From positions 62,001 through 126,000 of the forward strand of contig CBDHHG010000045.1 in NCBI GenBank assembly GCA_965263225.1: DNA of 64,000 nt. The letters are read 5' to 3'. The stretch is from DT-111 sp965263225 (lineage in GTDB: Bacteria > Bacteroidota > Bacteroidia > Chitinophagales > Saprospiraceae). The translations under genes were made by a program, and so were the position numbers. Positions 45,416 through 54,895 of the stretch are shown here, piece after piece; within the stretch, counting starts at the first letter, position 1; every line of letters begins with the position of its first letter. Under the pieces are notes generated by a model. The model searched no databases and had not been told where the DNA came from. It worked only from the letters and a program-made list of their open reading frames with translations.

Positions 45416-46636
45416 TCATCTCTCATAGCTGAAGTGATCGGGAAAGGTTACGGACGATTTCCACCATTTTGCAACGGTCTCTTCGGTGGCTAAGGAGAAA
45501 TCTAGTTGCTTCCAGATGAAGGCATCTTCCATTTGCTCACCGAGCGCTAATATTCGCCTGGCACTTTTAGTTTGTGAATCACTCCAGGACTGCAAAGCTT
45601 CCTCCAAGGTAGCAGTTTTGTTCAAGGCCTGCAGTAAGTCCTTGACGTTGTTGTAGCCTTTGAATATGCCTGAACCGGTGAAGGGTTGAATAACGGTTCC
45701 GGCATCGCCAATCAGGCACATCTTATCCCGATAATAGGATTCTACGTCCAGCGTGTAGATAACTTGGATGTAGCTTCCTTCAGTTTTCGAGATGATCTCA
45801 GCATAATAGCTAGGTAGTTGCTGACAGAGGAAAGCTTTTAGCCGTTGTTCGGTGGCGGGATGTACCCAGGCGGGCGGGATGGTGCCATTACGGATATTCC
45901 CCTCTCGGTCAGTCATTAGTTCCTCCAAGTGATCAGGATCTACAGCGATGTAGGCGGCCCAATTGAAGATTCGTTCACCTGCTAGTATGGATCCATTTTG
46001 GCTGGGGATATAATACATTACATTGTGTCCTGGCTGTTGGCCATAAGACTGTCTCAAGATATTATCCTCGAGCGGGCAGTCCCCTGGTATCTCTGTTTCG
46101 GGTAGTAAACCTCTCCAAAGCACATAGCCTCGGTATCGCAATTTTGAATCTGGAAACAATAGTTTACGACCCATAGACTGATATCCATCTGCGAAGAGGA
46201 CCAAGTCAAATTCAAAGGATTCATGCTGTTGGGTGGTCAGGACCACCAGGTTTCCCTTCATCTCCGCATGCGTAATGGCAGTACCGCCTCGGTATCTACC
46301 TTCGGATACCCTTTTCCGTAGGCTCCTCCACAAGGCATTCCAATGGAAAACCTCAAAACTCATGGGCATAGCCCAGGCTTTTCTGCCAAAGGGCTCAAAA
46401 TCTGAGTGTTTACCGACGAAGGGCATATTCTGGATAGGAAAGGCGGGGAAGTCCCAATCTATGAGGCCATCCTCCTTCAACTGCTGTAGAAGCGCCGGGG
46501 TGGTTCCAATGCCTCCACCTCTTCCCACCAGGGATTTGGAGGAACGTTCAAAAACAGTCACCTCATGCCCTGCTTTGCTCAATAATATGGCCGCTGAGCA
46601 TCCAGCGATGGATCCCCCAACTATTCCGATTTTCAT
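45416..46636 (-). CDS. FAD-dependent monooxygenase
   Basis: A 406-residue flavoprotein of the PHBH/UbiH fold. The dinucleotide motif GIVGGSIAGCSAAILLSKAGHEVTVFERS lies at the N-terminus. The second FAD motif reads CLIGDAGTVIQPFTGSGIFKGYNN (GD... near residue 300). An unusual bulged substrate region lies between. It probably hydroxylates an aromatic or related compound with NAD(P)H. It has no signal peptide. Its start codon is 17 bases from the stop of the upstream cyclase gene, so both are co-transcribed. Confidence 0.9.
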   Translation of the reverse strand: MKIGIVGGSIAGCSAAILLSKAGHEVTVFERSSKSLVGRGGGIGTTPALLQQLKEDGLIDWDFPAFPIQNMPFVGKHSDFEPFGRKAWAMPMSFEVFHWNALWRSLRKRVSEGRYRGGTAITHAEMKGNLVVLTTQQHESFEFDLVLFADGYQSMGRKLLFPDSKLRYRGYVLWRGLLPETEIPGDCPLEDNILRQSYGQQPGHNVMYYIPSQNGSILAGERIFNWAAYIAVDPDHLEELMTDREGNIRNGTIPPAWVHPATEQRLKAFLCQQLPSYYAEIISKTEGSYIQVIYTLDVESYYRDKMCLIGDAGTVIQPFTGSGIFKGYNNVKDLLQALNKTATLEEALQSWSDSQTKSARRILALGEQMEDAFIWKQLDFSLATEETVAKWWKSSVTFPDHFSYER

Positions 46637-46652
46637 AAGCGATGTTTGTGTC

Positions 46653-48584
46653 TTAATTGATCAGTTGAAGCGTCTTCAACTTTTCTTGCACGATGGGAAG
46701 TCCTTCCTTGAATTCTTGCCACAGCGGATCCACATTGCAGTAGAGCACACCTGGATCCCTTTCCTCAAACGCTCTAAGGAAGTATTGGCTGGCCAATTCC
46801 TTATCCCCTAAATGATAGTAGATAAAGGAAATAAAGGAGGGGTTGACCCAGGCAGTTCGACTTAGTTCTAGCATATGATTTAGAAACTGGATCACACGCT
46901 CCCGATCACCTGTCTTGAGCGCGATTAAGTACCGACTAGCGGTGTAGATGTGAATTTGACCAGGCACTTCCGTATGGTATTCTGCGATTAGCTTAGCCTT
47001 TTCAAGTTGTCCTGTCATCATATAGCAGGAACCTAGCATATCTCTAACCGTAGCATTGTCTGGGTATTTTTCGCGGAGATCCTCTAGGACGGCCAAGGCT
47101 TTAGGGTACTGTCTGGTACGATAATAGATGTCTCCCAAACTCATGCAGTTATTGACACTCATGGGGTCTAGCGTATGGGCTTTTTCGGCACAGCTAATCG
47201 CCTCCTCAAGTTCGAGAATCATACTGTGAAAATAGGCTTTGATCCGATAGGTGTCGGCCACGTTTGGTTGCAACAGAATAGATTTTTCGTACTCTTGACG
47301 AGCTTTCTCCTTGTCGTGTCTGTAGTAGAAATCCACCAGCCCCTGCATGGTATGTGCTTCGGCTATCGTACCATCTGCTTGCAGGGCTTTCCGGACATTT
47401 TCTTGCACGTTTGGAAAACCCTCATTGGGCGCATAATTTGCAAAGGTGATTTTATAGAAGTAAGCGTAAGCCATGCCGGTATAAGCAGCAGCGAAGCCAG
47501 GGTCAAGCGCCACTGCTTGCTCAAAGCAGGTGAGGGCTGCTTCGACATTGATTCGCTGGTCGAGATAGTTCCGACCCTGTAGATACAGTTGGTAAGCTTT
47601 GACGTTATCTGTTTTCCGGCCGATAATAGGCTGGCTCTTTTCCTTGCCTAAAAGGGATAGCTCCAATTTTCGCACTACTTTTTCTGCTATTTCATCTTGA
47701 ATGGCGAAGATGTCTTCGAGTTCTCGGTTAAAACGCTCCGTCCATACCTGAAATCCATTGTGCGCGTCTACCAGTTGCACCCCAATTCTCACTTTGTTCC
47801 CCATTTTTCGGACACTACCCGCTAATATGGTATCGACTTTGAGCGCTTCCGCAATGACTTGCACACTCTCCTTTGAACCCTTGTACGCAAAAGAGGACGT
47901 CCTACTGGATACTTTTAAGTTCTCTAGTTGAGAAAGTCCATAGATGATTTCCTCGGTAATGCCATCACTGAAGTATTCTTGCTCTGGATCGGAACTGCGA
48001 TTTTCAAAGGGTAAAACCGCGATGGACTTAGTGGTATTTTGTTGTTTGAATTTACCCTTGATCTCATTCTTTTGGGGGATGGGGAATCCTTCCTGGGCAA
48101 TGGCAAACACTTCAATGGCATGCTCTACATTCTTAAATTCAAAATGCCCCAGGGAGACAAGGTCTATGTCTGGTTGATTCTGCAACTCGGTGCGTACCTT
48201 TTCCGATAGCAGTACAGCGCCAGGAATACTCATGGACTCAATTCTGGCCGCAATATTCACACTGTTGCCAAATATATTGCCGCCCTCCATGATGATATCT
48301 CCTTGATGCACCCCGATACGGACGGGCACATGAGGCTCCAGTTTTAGTGATTCCTGTAGCTGAATGCAGCAGTTGACCGCTCGCACAACGCTATTGAAAA
48401 TCATTAGGCAGCCATCTCCGTAGAACTGAATGATCTGGCCTCCGAATTTCGGGACGAAGGTCTCCAGGTCTTCCCGGAAATGTTGAAGTTTTCGCAAGGC
48501 TTCCTGTTCGTCTTTTTGCATTAAAGCCGTGTAGCCAGCAATATCAGCAAATAAAATGGCAGCCAGTTGTCGACTATTGATCAT
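46653..48584 (-). CDS. Class III adenylate/guanylate cyclase with TolB-like and TPR domains
   Basis: The ATG at 48584 begins the conserved domain (MINSRQLAAILFADIAGYT); a longer in-frame version from 48737 adds 51 non-conserved residues. Cyclase domain: metal-binding Asp14 in LFADIAGY and Asp57 in FYGDGCLMIF, then NIFGNSVNIAARIES. Next is a TolB-like segment (SIAVLPFENRSSDPEQEYFSDGITEEIIYGLSQL...VDTILAGSVRKMGNKVRIGVQLVDA). About seven TPR units fill the rest. This cyclase-TolB-TPR build is a common soluble signalling protein whose ligand is unknown. It is followed 17 bases later by the FAD monooxygenase, so cAMP-type signalling and that enzyme may be linked. Confidence 0.9.
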   Translation of the reverse strand: MINSRQLAAILFADIAGYTALMQKDEQEALRKLQHFREDLETFVPKFGGQIIQFYGDGCLMIFNSVVRAVNCCIQLQESLKLEPHVPVRIGVHQGDIIMEGGNIFGNSVNIAARIESMSIPGAVLLSEKVRTELQNQPDIDLVSLGHFEFKNVEHAIEVFAIAQEGFPIPQKNEIKGKFKQQNTTKSIAVLPFENRSSDPEQEYFSDGITEEIIYGLSQLENLKVSSRTSSFAYKGSKESVQVIAEALKVDTILAGSVRKMGNKVRIGVQLVDAHNGFQVWTERFNRELEDIFAIQDEIAEKVVRKLELSLLGKEKSQPIIGRKTDNVKAYQLYLQGRNYLDQRINVEAALTCFEQAVALDPGFAAAYTGMAYAYFYKITFANYAPNEGFPNVQENVRKALQADGTIAEAHTMQGLVDFYYRHDKEKARQEYEKSILLQPNVADTYRIKAYFHSMILELEEAISCAEKAHTLDPMSVNNCMSLGDIYYRTRQYPKALAVLEDLREKYPDNATVRDMLGSCYMMTGQLEKAKLIAEYHTEVPGQIHIYTASRYLIALKTGDRERVIQFLNHMLELSRTAWVNPSFISFIYYHLGDKELASQYFLRAFEERDPGVLYCNVDPLWQEFKEGLPIVQEKLKTLQLIN

Positions 48585-48880
48585 CAAAGTAGTGCTTTTG
48601 TGTTCTTTAACTAAAGTAGACAATATCTCGACCTTTGGTTCAATAAATGAAGAAACTATTTGATCTCCATCACTGGAGATCAACTGTTGAGAATAAGATG
48701 CAGGCGATTTCAATAAGATGTGTGTTTTTTCTCCCAAGGGCAGGATTGGTTTTCCGAAAAGGCCAGCGTAGTTTCCGAATAATGTACAGGGGGGACGACA
48801 GGATTGCTAAATTTCTAAGCTGACCTTAGCCCTTTAGGTTCAATACTGCATTTATCTATCAAAAATCGTAGTATTATACC

Positions 48881-50323
48881 ATGAAATCCTTGTACCTACT
48901 GTTATTACTCCTCTGCCAGTCAGGCTTATTCTTAGCTCAGTCCGACTTGGCCATTGACGGCCGTTTTGAAGAGTGGACAGCTATGCCCCTTATTGTGGAC
49001 AACTCAAAACCTGAAGTCATTCCAGGAGCCATAGATCTCCTTCAGCTTGGGATTGCTGATAATAGGGAGTATTTGCATTTCTACCTTAGGGTGGATCAGG
49101 AAATTCTTTGGCAGGTAGGTAACCGTATCACCTTTTATCTTGATACCGATGACGATTCGAGTACGGGGAAGGCCATCGGGGGTATAGGTGCTGAAATTTC
49201 CTTCACCTTCGGGGAACGCCAAGGGCAACTTCTAGTCGGTAAGGACACTATTCCATTGGAATACCAGCACCTCGGACTAGTTGGAGCTCCCTCTATGACT
49301 AGTGCTCATTTTGAATGGGCGCTTAGCTGGGGTGCGCTGACGGAAGATGGCCAGGTGACGTTGCCGAAAAAGCCATTTCGATTCGTAATTGTCGATGAGG
49401 TAGGTGGGGATATGCTTCCCGATGAAGATGGCCTGCGGTATATACCTACCCTAAAATCTCAGCCGCCACTACCAGAAGCGACTTTTGAACGTCAAGATCC
49501 TACACATCTCCGCTTGTTAAGTCACAACGTCAATCGCCGCCACTTTCATCCGGAAAAGAAGGATGCCTTTACCCGCGTTTATCAAGCCTTGTCACCTGAT
49601 CTGCTTCTGTTACAGGAGGCCTATACAGGCAGCGCAGAAGAGATCCTGGAATATTTCCAGCCCGCCTTACCTCCTTCCCGCTCTGGTGACTGGTATGCCT
49701 ACAAAGCCGGGGCCGAGGCGACGGTTCTGCTGAGTCCATATCCAGCAAAAGCGGTTGTGCCCTTAGGCAATAGCGCGGCCTACCTACTCCAACTACCAGG
49801 CGACAAAGAATCTCAATTGGCCCTCATCGCTTTAAGCATGCCGTGTTGTCGCCAAGACAGCGCTCGCCAAGCCGAAGCAGACCAAATACTCGCTTTTATA
49901 CGTGACCTACAAACACCTGGGGGGACATTTAATGTACCGAAAGATACCCCCATCATGTTAGCAGGAGATGCGAATCTGGTAGGCCTGAAGAGACAGCATC
50001 ATACGCTGGTGGAAGGCAGTATTCAAGATGAGACCACCTATGGCAAAGCCTTTTCCCCAGATTGGGACAGCACCACTCTGAAAGACCTACACCCGCCACA
50101 TTTCCAAAGACCACATACTTACACTTGGCGAGGGAATGGTTTCTTCCCGGGCCGTCTTGATTATATCTTTTACACGGATAGTGTATTGAAGATTGGTCAC
50201 CACTTTGTGTTTGATACAGTAGGTTTGCCGAAGGCCATCTTGGATAGATACAATCTGCGGGAGATGGATGCTCCTGATACTTATAAGCATATGCCTTTGG
50301 TAGTGGATATGATTTTGGAGTAA
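48881..50323 (+). CDS. CBM9-like and endonuclease/exonuclease/phosphatase fusion
   Basis: A 480-residue secreted protein with a signal peptide (MKSLYLLLLLLCQSGLFLAQ). Residues ~20-195 form a CBM9-like domain (LAIDGRFEEWTAMPLI...YLHFYLRVDQEILWQVGNRITFYLDTDDDSSTGK). Residues ~210-480 form an EEP domain: LLSHNVNRR, LLLQEAYTG (metal-binding Glu), LAGDANLVG (catalytic Asp and Asn) and RLDYIFY. The usual C-terminal SDHxP is replaced by TYKHMPLV: the His remains but the preceding Asp is changed. It may be a phosphodiesterase or nuclease acting on polymers, or a binding-only version. It is transcribed alone, divergent from the cyclase gene. Confidence 0.85.
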   Translation: MKSLYLLLLLLCQSGLFLAQSDLAIDGRFEEWTAMPLIVDNSKPEVIPGAIDLLQLGIADNREYLHFYLRVDQEILWQVGNRITFYLDTDDDSSTGKAIGGIGAEISFTFGERQGQLLVGKDTIPLEYQHLGLVGAPSMTSAHFEWALSWGALTEDGQVTLPKKPFRFVIVDEVGGDMLPDEDGLRYIPTLKSQPPLPEATFERQDPTHLRLLSHNVNRRHFHPEKKDAFTRVYQALSPDLLLLQEAYTGSAEEILEYFQPALPPSRSGDWYAYKAGAEATVLLSPYPAKAVVPLGNSAAYLLQLPGDKESQLALIALSMPCCRQDSARQAEADQILAFIRDLQTPGGTFNVPKDTPIMLAGDANLVGLKRQHHTLVEGSIQDETTYGKAFSPDWDSTTLKDLHPPHFQRPHTYTWRGNGFFPGRLDYIFYTDSVLKIGHHFVFDTVGLPKAILDRYNLREMDAPDTYKHMPLVVDMILE

Positions 50324-50352
50324 AATACGAACCGCCTAAAATATTGGCAACA

Positions 50353-51660
50353 CTATGCGAAGTCTTCGAATCTATAAACAGGAAAATCCCATTCTTCATC
50401 CGGAAAGAATTTGCGAAGACGCCAGTCGCAGGCCAGGGCGTGTGCCTCCATCCCTTCCATCCTGGATATGCGTGATGCAACCGCACTAAAAGTTCTGTTC
50501 GCTGCCGGGCTGATTTCTTGTGTGGTAACGACCTTTAGGAATTTATGAACGCTTAAGCCTCCGCTGTACAAGGCGGCTTTCTCTGTTGGCAAAATATGAT
50601 TGGTACCACTTGCTTTGTCTCCATGCGTAACGGTGCTGCCTTCTCCTAGAAAAAGGGAGCCATAATTCTTAAGGCGTGTCTTCCACCAGCTTAGGTCTTC
50701 CGCCATTACTTGGAGATGTTCCGGCGCATAATCGTCGCTTGCTTTGGCAACCGCTTCTCGGTTTTCACAAAGAAGTATAACGCCATGATCTGTCCATGCC
50801 TTCCGAAGAACCTCGCGATTGGGCATTTGGTCTATGATTTTCGGCATCAGGCTATGTACGCGATTGGCTAATTTTCGATCATCTGTAAAGAGCCAAACAG
50901 GAGAGTCGGGGCCATGTTCTGCTTGGGAGAGCAGGTCGATCACGATTGTCATGGGATCAGCCGTCTTATCCGCAATGATGGCCGATTCGGTAGGTCCTGC
51001 CAGAACATCGATGCCTACGGGACCGAACAGTAAACGCTTAGCTTCGGAGACATAGGCATTACCCGGGCCTACAATAATATTGGCCTTGTGCCCTGTGAAT
51101 AGCCCATATGCCATGCTGGCGATGGCTTGCACACCTCCCATTTCCAGAATGATATCTGCACCGGCTAGGTCCATGGTATAGGCTATGATGGGATCAATAC
51201 TATCCCCTCTTGGTGGAGAACAAGCAATAATCGTAGATACCCCCGCCACTTTAGCGGTGGCTATACTCATAACGGCAGAAGCAATATGCGCGTACCTTCC
51301 TCCGGGCACATAGCAGCCTGCGCATTCCACTGGGATCAGCCGCTGGCCAAGCTTCACGCCAGGAAATGACTCATATTCAAAGGGGGAAATGCTGGCCTTT
51401 TGAGCTGCTGCAAAATTACTTACCTGCTCATGGACAAAGAGGATATCTCTTTTGATATCTTCCGAGACCTGACTAATTAAGTCTGCCTTCTTATCCTTAG
51501 ACAATACCATCTCTGATGTCCAATTGTCAAACTGCTGGGCGTAAGCTCGGGCAGCCCTTTCTCCATTAGATGCTATATCATCTAGTATAGCCTGTACCGT
51601 TTCACTTAGCTGTCGATTAGTTTTACTCTGCTTGGCATAAGCTCTCTTTATAAATTCCAT
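50353..51660 (-). CDS. Histidinol dehydrogenase-family protein (HisD-like, non-biosynthetic)
   Basis: A 435-residue HisD-family dehydrogenase. The Zn ligands of histidinol dehydrogenase are conserved: Gln and His in LLSQAEHGPDSP, Asp in THGDKASGTNH, and His in GMEAHALA. The catalytic Glu-His pair lies in DYAPEHLQVM. VGPGNAYVSEAKRLLFGPVGIDVLAGPTES binds NAD. But no other his genes flank it, and motifs such as GTESAIIAD and GTNHILPT...YSGGLSVHKFLK resemble catabolic relatives (HpsN-like, sulfonate or polyol alcohol dehydrogenases). I therefore do not call it hisD. It is convergent with the EEP gene and divergent from the ELWxxDGT protein. Confidence 0.85.
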   Translation of the reverse strand: MEFIKRAYAKQSKTNRQLSETVQAILDDIASNGERAARAYAQQFDNWTSEMVLSKDKKADLISQVSEDIKRDILFVHEQVSNFAAAQKASISPFEYESFPGVKLGQRLIPVECAGCYVPGGRYAHIASAVMSIATAKVAGVSTIIACSPPRGDSIDPIIAYTMDLAGADIILEMGGVQAIASMAYGLFTGHKANIIVGPGNAYVSEAKRLLFGPVGIDVLAGPTESAIIADKTADPMTIVIDLLSQAEHGPDSPVWLFTDDRKLANRVHSLMPKIIDQMPNREVLRKAWTDHGVILLCENREAVAKASDDYAPEHLQVMAEDLSWWKTRLKNYGSLFLGEGSTVTHGDKASGTNHILPTEKAALYSGGLSVHKFLKVVTTQEISPAANRTFSAVASRISRMEGMEAHALACDWRLRKFFPDEEWDFPVYRFEDFA

Positions 51661-51824
51661 ATATGTTCTTTTAGCATCCTTACTCTTTAGGGAAATCTAA
51701 TACTTTTATGCAACATCTTACAAAAGGTACATACCCGCTAAGGCAGTTCATAGGGTGTTTATGGTTATTTTACAGCGTGATATATATATCAATAGTACTT
51801 TATCAACACTAAAAAATTGTATAG

Positions 51825-54695
51825 ATGAAAAACGCATTTCTAATTTTGGGAATCCTGGCAATTTTTCAGACCGTAAATGGCCAAGAGGTCATTACTGACT
51901 TTTTGTACCGAGCCGGTGATAGAAGTTCATATCCTTCTAATTTTGTAGAAGTAAATCAAAAGTTATTCTATACCGCTAGAACCGAAAGTATAGGTAATGA
52001 AATTTGGGTGACAGAGGGAGGTATAGGTGAGTCCTACCTCTTAAAAGATATACATCCAGGAAAGCAGAATGGGGTTCTTGCTTCCTTCTCAAAAGCGTCC
52101 GTAGTGATTAATGATACCTTGTACTTCATTGCCCAGGATGGATGCTCCAATGGGGAGATATGGAAAACGGATGGGACAATAGATGGTACTGAAAAAGTGA
52201 CAAACTTCTTGAATGCTAATATTGCAGCGCTCACCTTAATTGGAGAGGAATTCTACTTCCTGATCAAAGAAAATGATCTTTTGCAAGTATGGAAAAGTGA
52301 TGGTTCAGCTGAGGGAACAGAACTTATTAGAGGGAACCTGTCAATTTGGAACCAACCTTCATTTCAAGGCAAGTGCAAAAACACCTTTCTCTTTACATTT
52401 CAGCCGTATGGAACAAATGATACTCGCGTTTGGAGAAGTGATGGAACTTTTGAAGGGACCTTCCCCATTACGGAAGAAATAGATGGAAATGGTGCTGGAG
52501 AGAGTGGAACCTCCGACCTGACACAGTATATCGAATTCAATGATGAACTCTATTTTGTCAGTAGAAATTACCTGTATAAGACAGATGGAACTTTAGAGAA
52601 CACAACTACTATAACCACCTTACATGCTGCATCAACGAGACTGGTAGATTATGCTGATGTAGTAGAGGTAAACGGGAAATTATACTTCTCTTTCTTTGAA
52701 ATTGATTTAAATCGATTGTTTATATGGGAATCTGATGGGACAGCACTAGGGAGCAAAAAAATCTATGATGAGCTGGGTAGCAGGTATTTTATGACATCCA
52801 ACTTGCTGGGAAATGGTAGCTCCTTGCTTTTCTGCGGACTCAACGATACTGGAGGCACTTCACTAATGAATCTAGACTTGACCACTTATTCTACCAGCGA
52901 AATAATAGAGTTACAAAGCGAGATTGAAACACCATTCATTTTTATTGAGGAATTCGACCTTTGCGTTCTGGAAAGAATAAATCAGGATAAAATATTTTGT
53001 TCCTCTCCGATAGGTAACCGCCAGAGGAAAGGATGGATTTCTAGGTTAAGTGCGGAAACCACCAGCAATATTGAGGCTCTGGATGATGTGGTAAGCATAT
53101 TCAATTTTGACAACTCCATTTACTTTTCTCAAAAGTCTGATTTAGAAGGGATCGAGTTATGGGGATCTGACGATGATCATGAGAATTTCTATCTGTTAGA
53201 TAATGTCAATAAGAGCAAATTTGGCCTCAATGATGAACCTTTACTACCCTTAAATTCCAGTCTGATCTTTACGGGGCATAACGGAGATATAGGAGATGAA
53301 CTATGGTATTACGCTGGCTCGACCAATTTACTAAAAGACATAAGGACAGGCCCTACGGGTTCAAATTCCTTTGCCTTTGCTAATTACAATAATGATATCT
53401 ACTTTACGGCCAATGACAGCATACATGGCTTCGAACTATGGAAAACCAATGGGACCGCGTCCGGGACAGAATTGGTACACGATATAGTTGAAGGCGCTAG
53501 TTCATCACTTCCTCTTTTCCTTACCGCTTTTCAAGAACAACTATTTTTCATTGTTTACAAAGACGGTCGATATCATCTGTGTAAATCCGATGGTGACAAT
53601 CTTGTTTTTCTAAAGGATTTGGGTCAAAACGAGTTTGGCATTCCTTTTCAAGTAGAGGAAATGATTTCGTGTGGAGATTATCTTTATTTTGTTACGGATG
53701 CTGCGGGGGAAGATTTATGGATAAGCAATGGAACAGAAGAAGGAACTTACAAATTGAAAGACTTCTATTCCTGTGAAAACCTTACGGATGTTGACGGTAA
53801 ATTATTCTTCACGGCTTATGAAGCCTTTCAAGGAGAAATGGAATTGTGGTCTACGGATGGTACCTTGCCAAATACGAAACTAGTTAAGGACATCGGAACT
53901 GGATATGCCTCTGAGCCTAAAGATTTGATCCATTTTAATGGCCTTCTTTTTTTTACGGCAAGTACAAATGAGTACGGAAGAGAATTATGGAAATCCGATG
54001 GTACTGAAGAAGGCACTAAGCAGATTATGGATATCTATACTGGAAGTCAAGGGGCTGTGCAAGATGCAAACTTCTGTGTATTGAACAATTACTTGTTTTT
54101 TAGTGCCAAAACCAGTGAACATGGATTTGAATTATGGAAAACAGATGGATCTGAGTTAGGAACAACCATAGTTAGGGATATAAATCAAGGAATGGAAAGT
54201 TCAGTTCCTGCTCAACTCGTTGCAATAAATGATCTCATCTATTTTCAAGCCTTTGATGGGCAGAATGGTTCGGAATTATGGCGAACAGATGGCACCGAAT
54301 CAGGGACCTTGATCGTAGCAGATATTATTCCGGGCAATATAGGCTCCTCTCCTTTCAATATCACAGCTGTCAATAATGATGTTTTCTTTATTGCGGAGAC
54401 CACTGATATGGGGCAACAAATTTGGAAGATACCCTACAACACCATTAGCTCTTTACCTGAGACATTTGATGCAACTGAAATTACCGTCTATCCGAACCCC
54501 TCGATTGATCAAATTCACTTTACTACTGATGTAAGGATTGGTATGGTTTCCATTTATAATTCAAATGGCCAGTTGATTCGCAATGAAAAGCCGGTTAAAA
54601 ATAGCATGGACGTCTCATCACTCCCTATTGGCTTTTATCTATTGCAGTTTGATACAGAGGTTGGAACGCTCAGTAAAAAGATACTCAAAAGGTAA
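51825..54695 (+). CDS. ELWxxDGT-repeat surface protein with T9SS sorting domain
   Basis: A 956-residue protein with a signal peptide (MKNAFLILGILAIFQTVNG). About 15 repeats of roughly 50 residues each carry a core like ELWKTDGTESGT...DI, for example EIWKTDGTIDGT, QVWKSDGSAEGT, ELWSTDGTLPNT and ELWRTDGTESGT. They probably fold as beta-propeller blades. The last ~80 residues are a T9SS type A sorting domain (EITVYPNPSIDQIHF...LPIGFYLLQF...KKILKR). It would be exported by T9SS and attached to the surface. Its own terminator follows at 54751. Function is unknown: binding or adhesion is likely. Confidence 0.92.
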   Translation: MKNAFLILGILAIFQTVNGQEVITDFLYRAGDRSSYPSNFVEVNQKLFYTARTESIGNEIWVTEGGIGESYLLKDIHPGKQNGVLASFSKASVVINDTLYFIAQDGCSNGEIWKTDGTIDGTEKVTNFLNANIAALTLIGEEFYFLIKENDLLQVWKSDGSAEGTELIRGNLSIWNQPSFQGKCKNTFLFTFQPYGTNDTRVWRSDGTFEGTFPITEEIDGNGAGESGTSDLTQYIEFNDELYFVSRNYLYKTDGTLENTTTITTLHAASTRLVDYADVVEVNGKLYFSFFEIDLNRLFIWESDGTALGSKKIYDELGSRYFMTSNLLGNGSSLLFCGLNDTGGTSLMNLDLTTYSTSEIIELQSEIETPFIFIEEFDLCVLERINQDKIFCSSPIGNRQRKGWISRLSAETTSNIEALDDVVSIFNFDNSIYFSQKSDLEGIELWGSDDDHENFYLLDNVNKSKFGLNDEPLLPLNSSLIFTGHNGDIGDELWYYAGSTNLLKDIRTGPTGSNSFAFANYNNDIYFTANDSIHGFELWKTNGTASGTELVHDIVEGASSSLPLFLTAFQEQLFFIVYKDGRYHLCKSDGDNLVFLKDLGQNEFGIPFQVEEMISCGDYLYFVTDAAGEDLWISNGTEEGTYKLKDFYSCENLTDVDGKLFFTAYEAFQGEMELWSTDGTLPNTKLVKDIGTGYASEPKDLIHFNGLLFFTASTNEYGRELWKSDGTEEGTKQIMDIYTGSQGAVQDANFCVLNNYLFFSAKTSEHGFELWKTDGSELGTTIVRDINQGMESSVPAQLVAINDLIYFQAFDGQNGSELWRTDGTESGTLIVADIIPGNIGSSPFNITAVNNDVFFIAETTDMGQQIWKIPYNTISSLPETFDATEITVYPNPSIDQIHFTTDVRIGMVSIYNSNGQLIRNEKPVKNSMDVSSLPIGFYLLQFDTEVGTLSKKILKR

Positions 54696-54750
54696 TACAA
54701 TTCCTTTTGGAGCCTAAGCATTCATTTTGCCTGACAAAAGAATGGCGGCA

Positions 54751-54803
54751 GGAGCCAAGCTTAGTACTAGTCTTGTTACTAAACTTGGCTCCTTTTCATT
54801 TTT
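54751..54803 (+). terminator. Rho-independent terminator after the T9SS cargo gene
   Basis: GGAGCCAAG at 54751-54759 pairs with CTTGGCTCC at 54784-54792; TTAGTA/TACTAA extends the stem. TTTTCATTTTT follows. Strong. Confidence 0.85.
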
Positions 54804-54895
54804 AGCCTAGGAAGGTCTTCCTGAACGAATTTCCTGAGTAGGTTGATCAGAAATAGGGTAGGAGTGGTATTCCGATAAACTAGTAGAATCTGATC

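Noticed and set aside
51781..51824. TATATATATC tract before the ELWxxDGT gene as a phage-type or strong promoter
   Set aside because: AT-rich DNA is common here, and spacing to a -33 TTG motif could not be confirmed.
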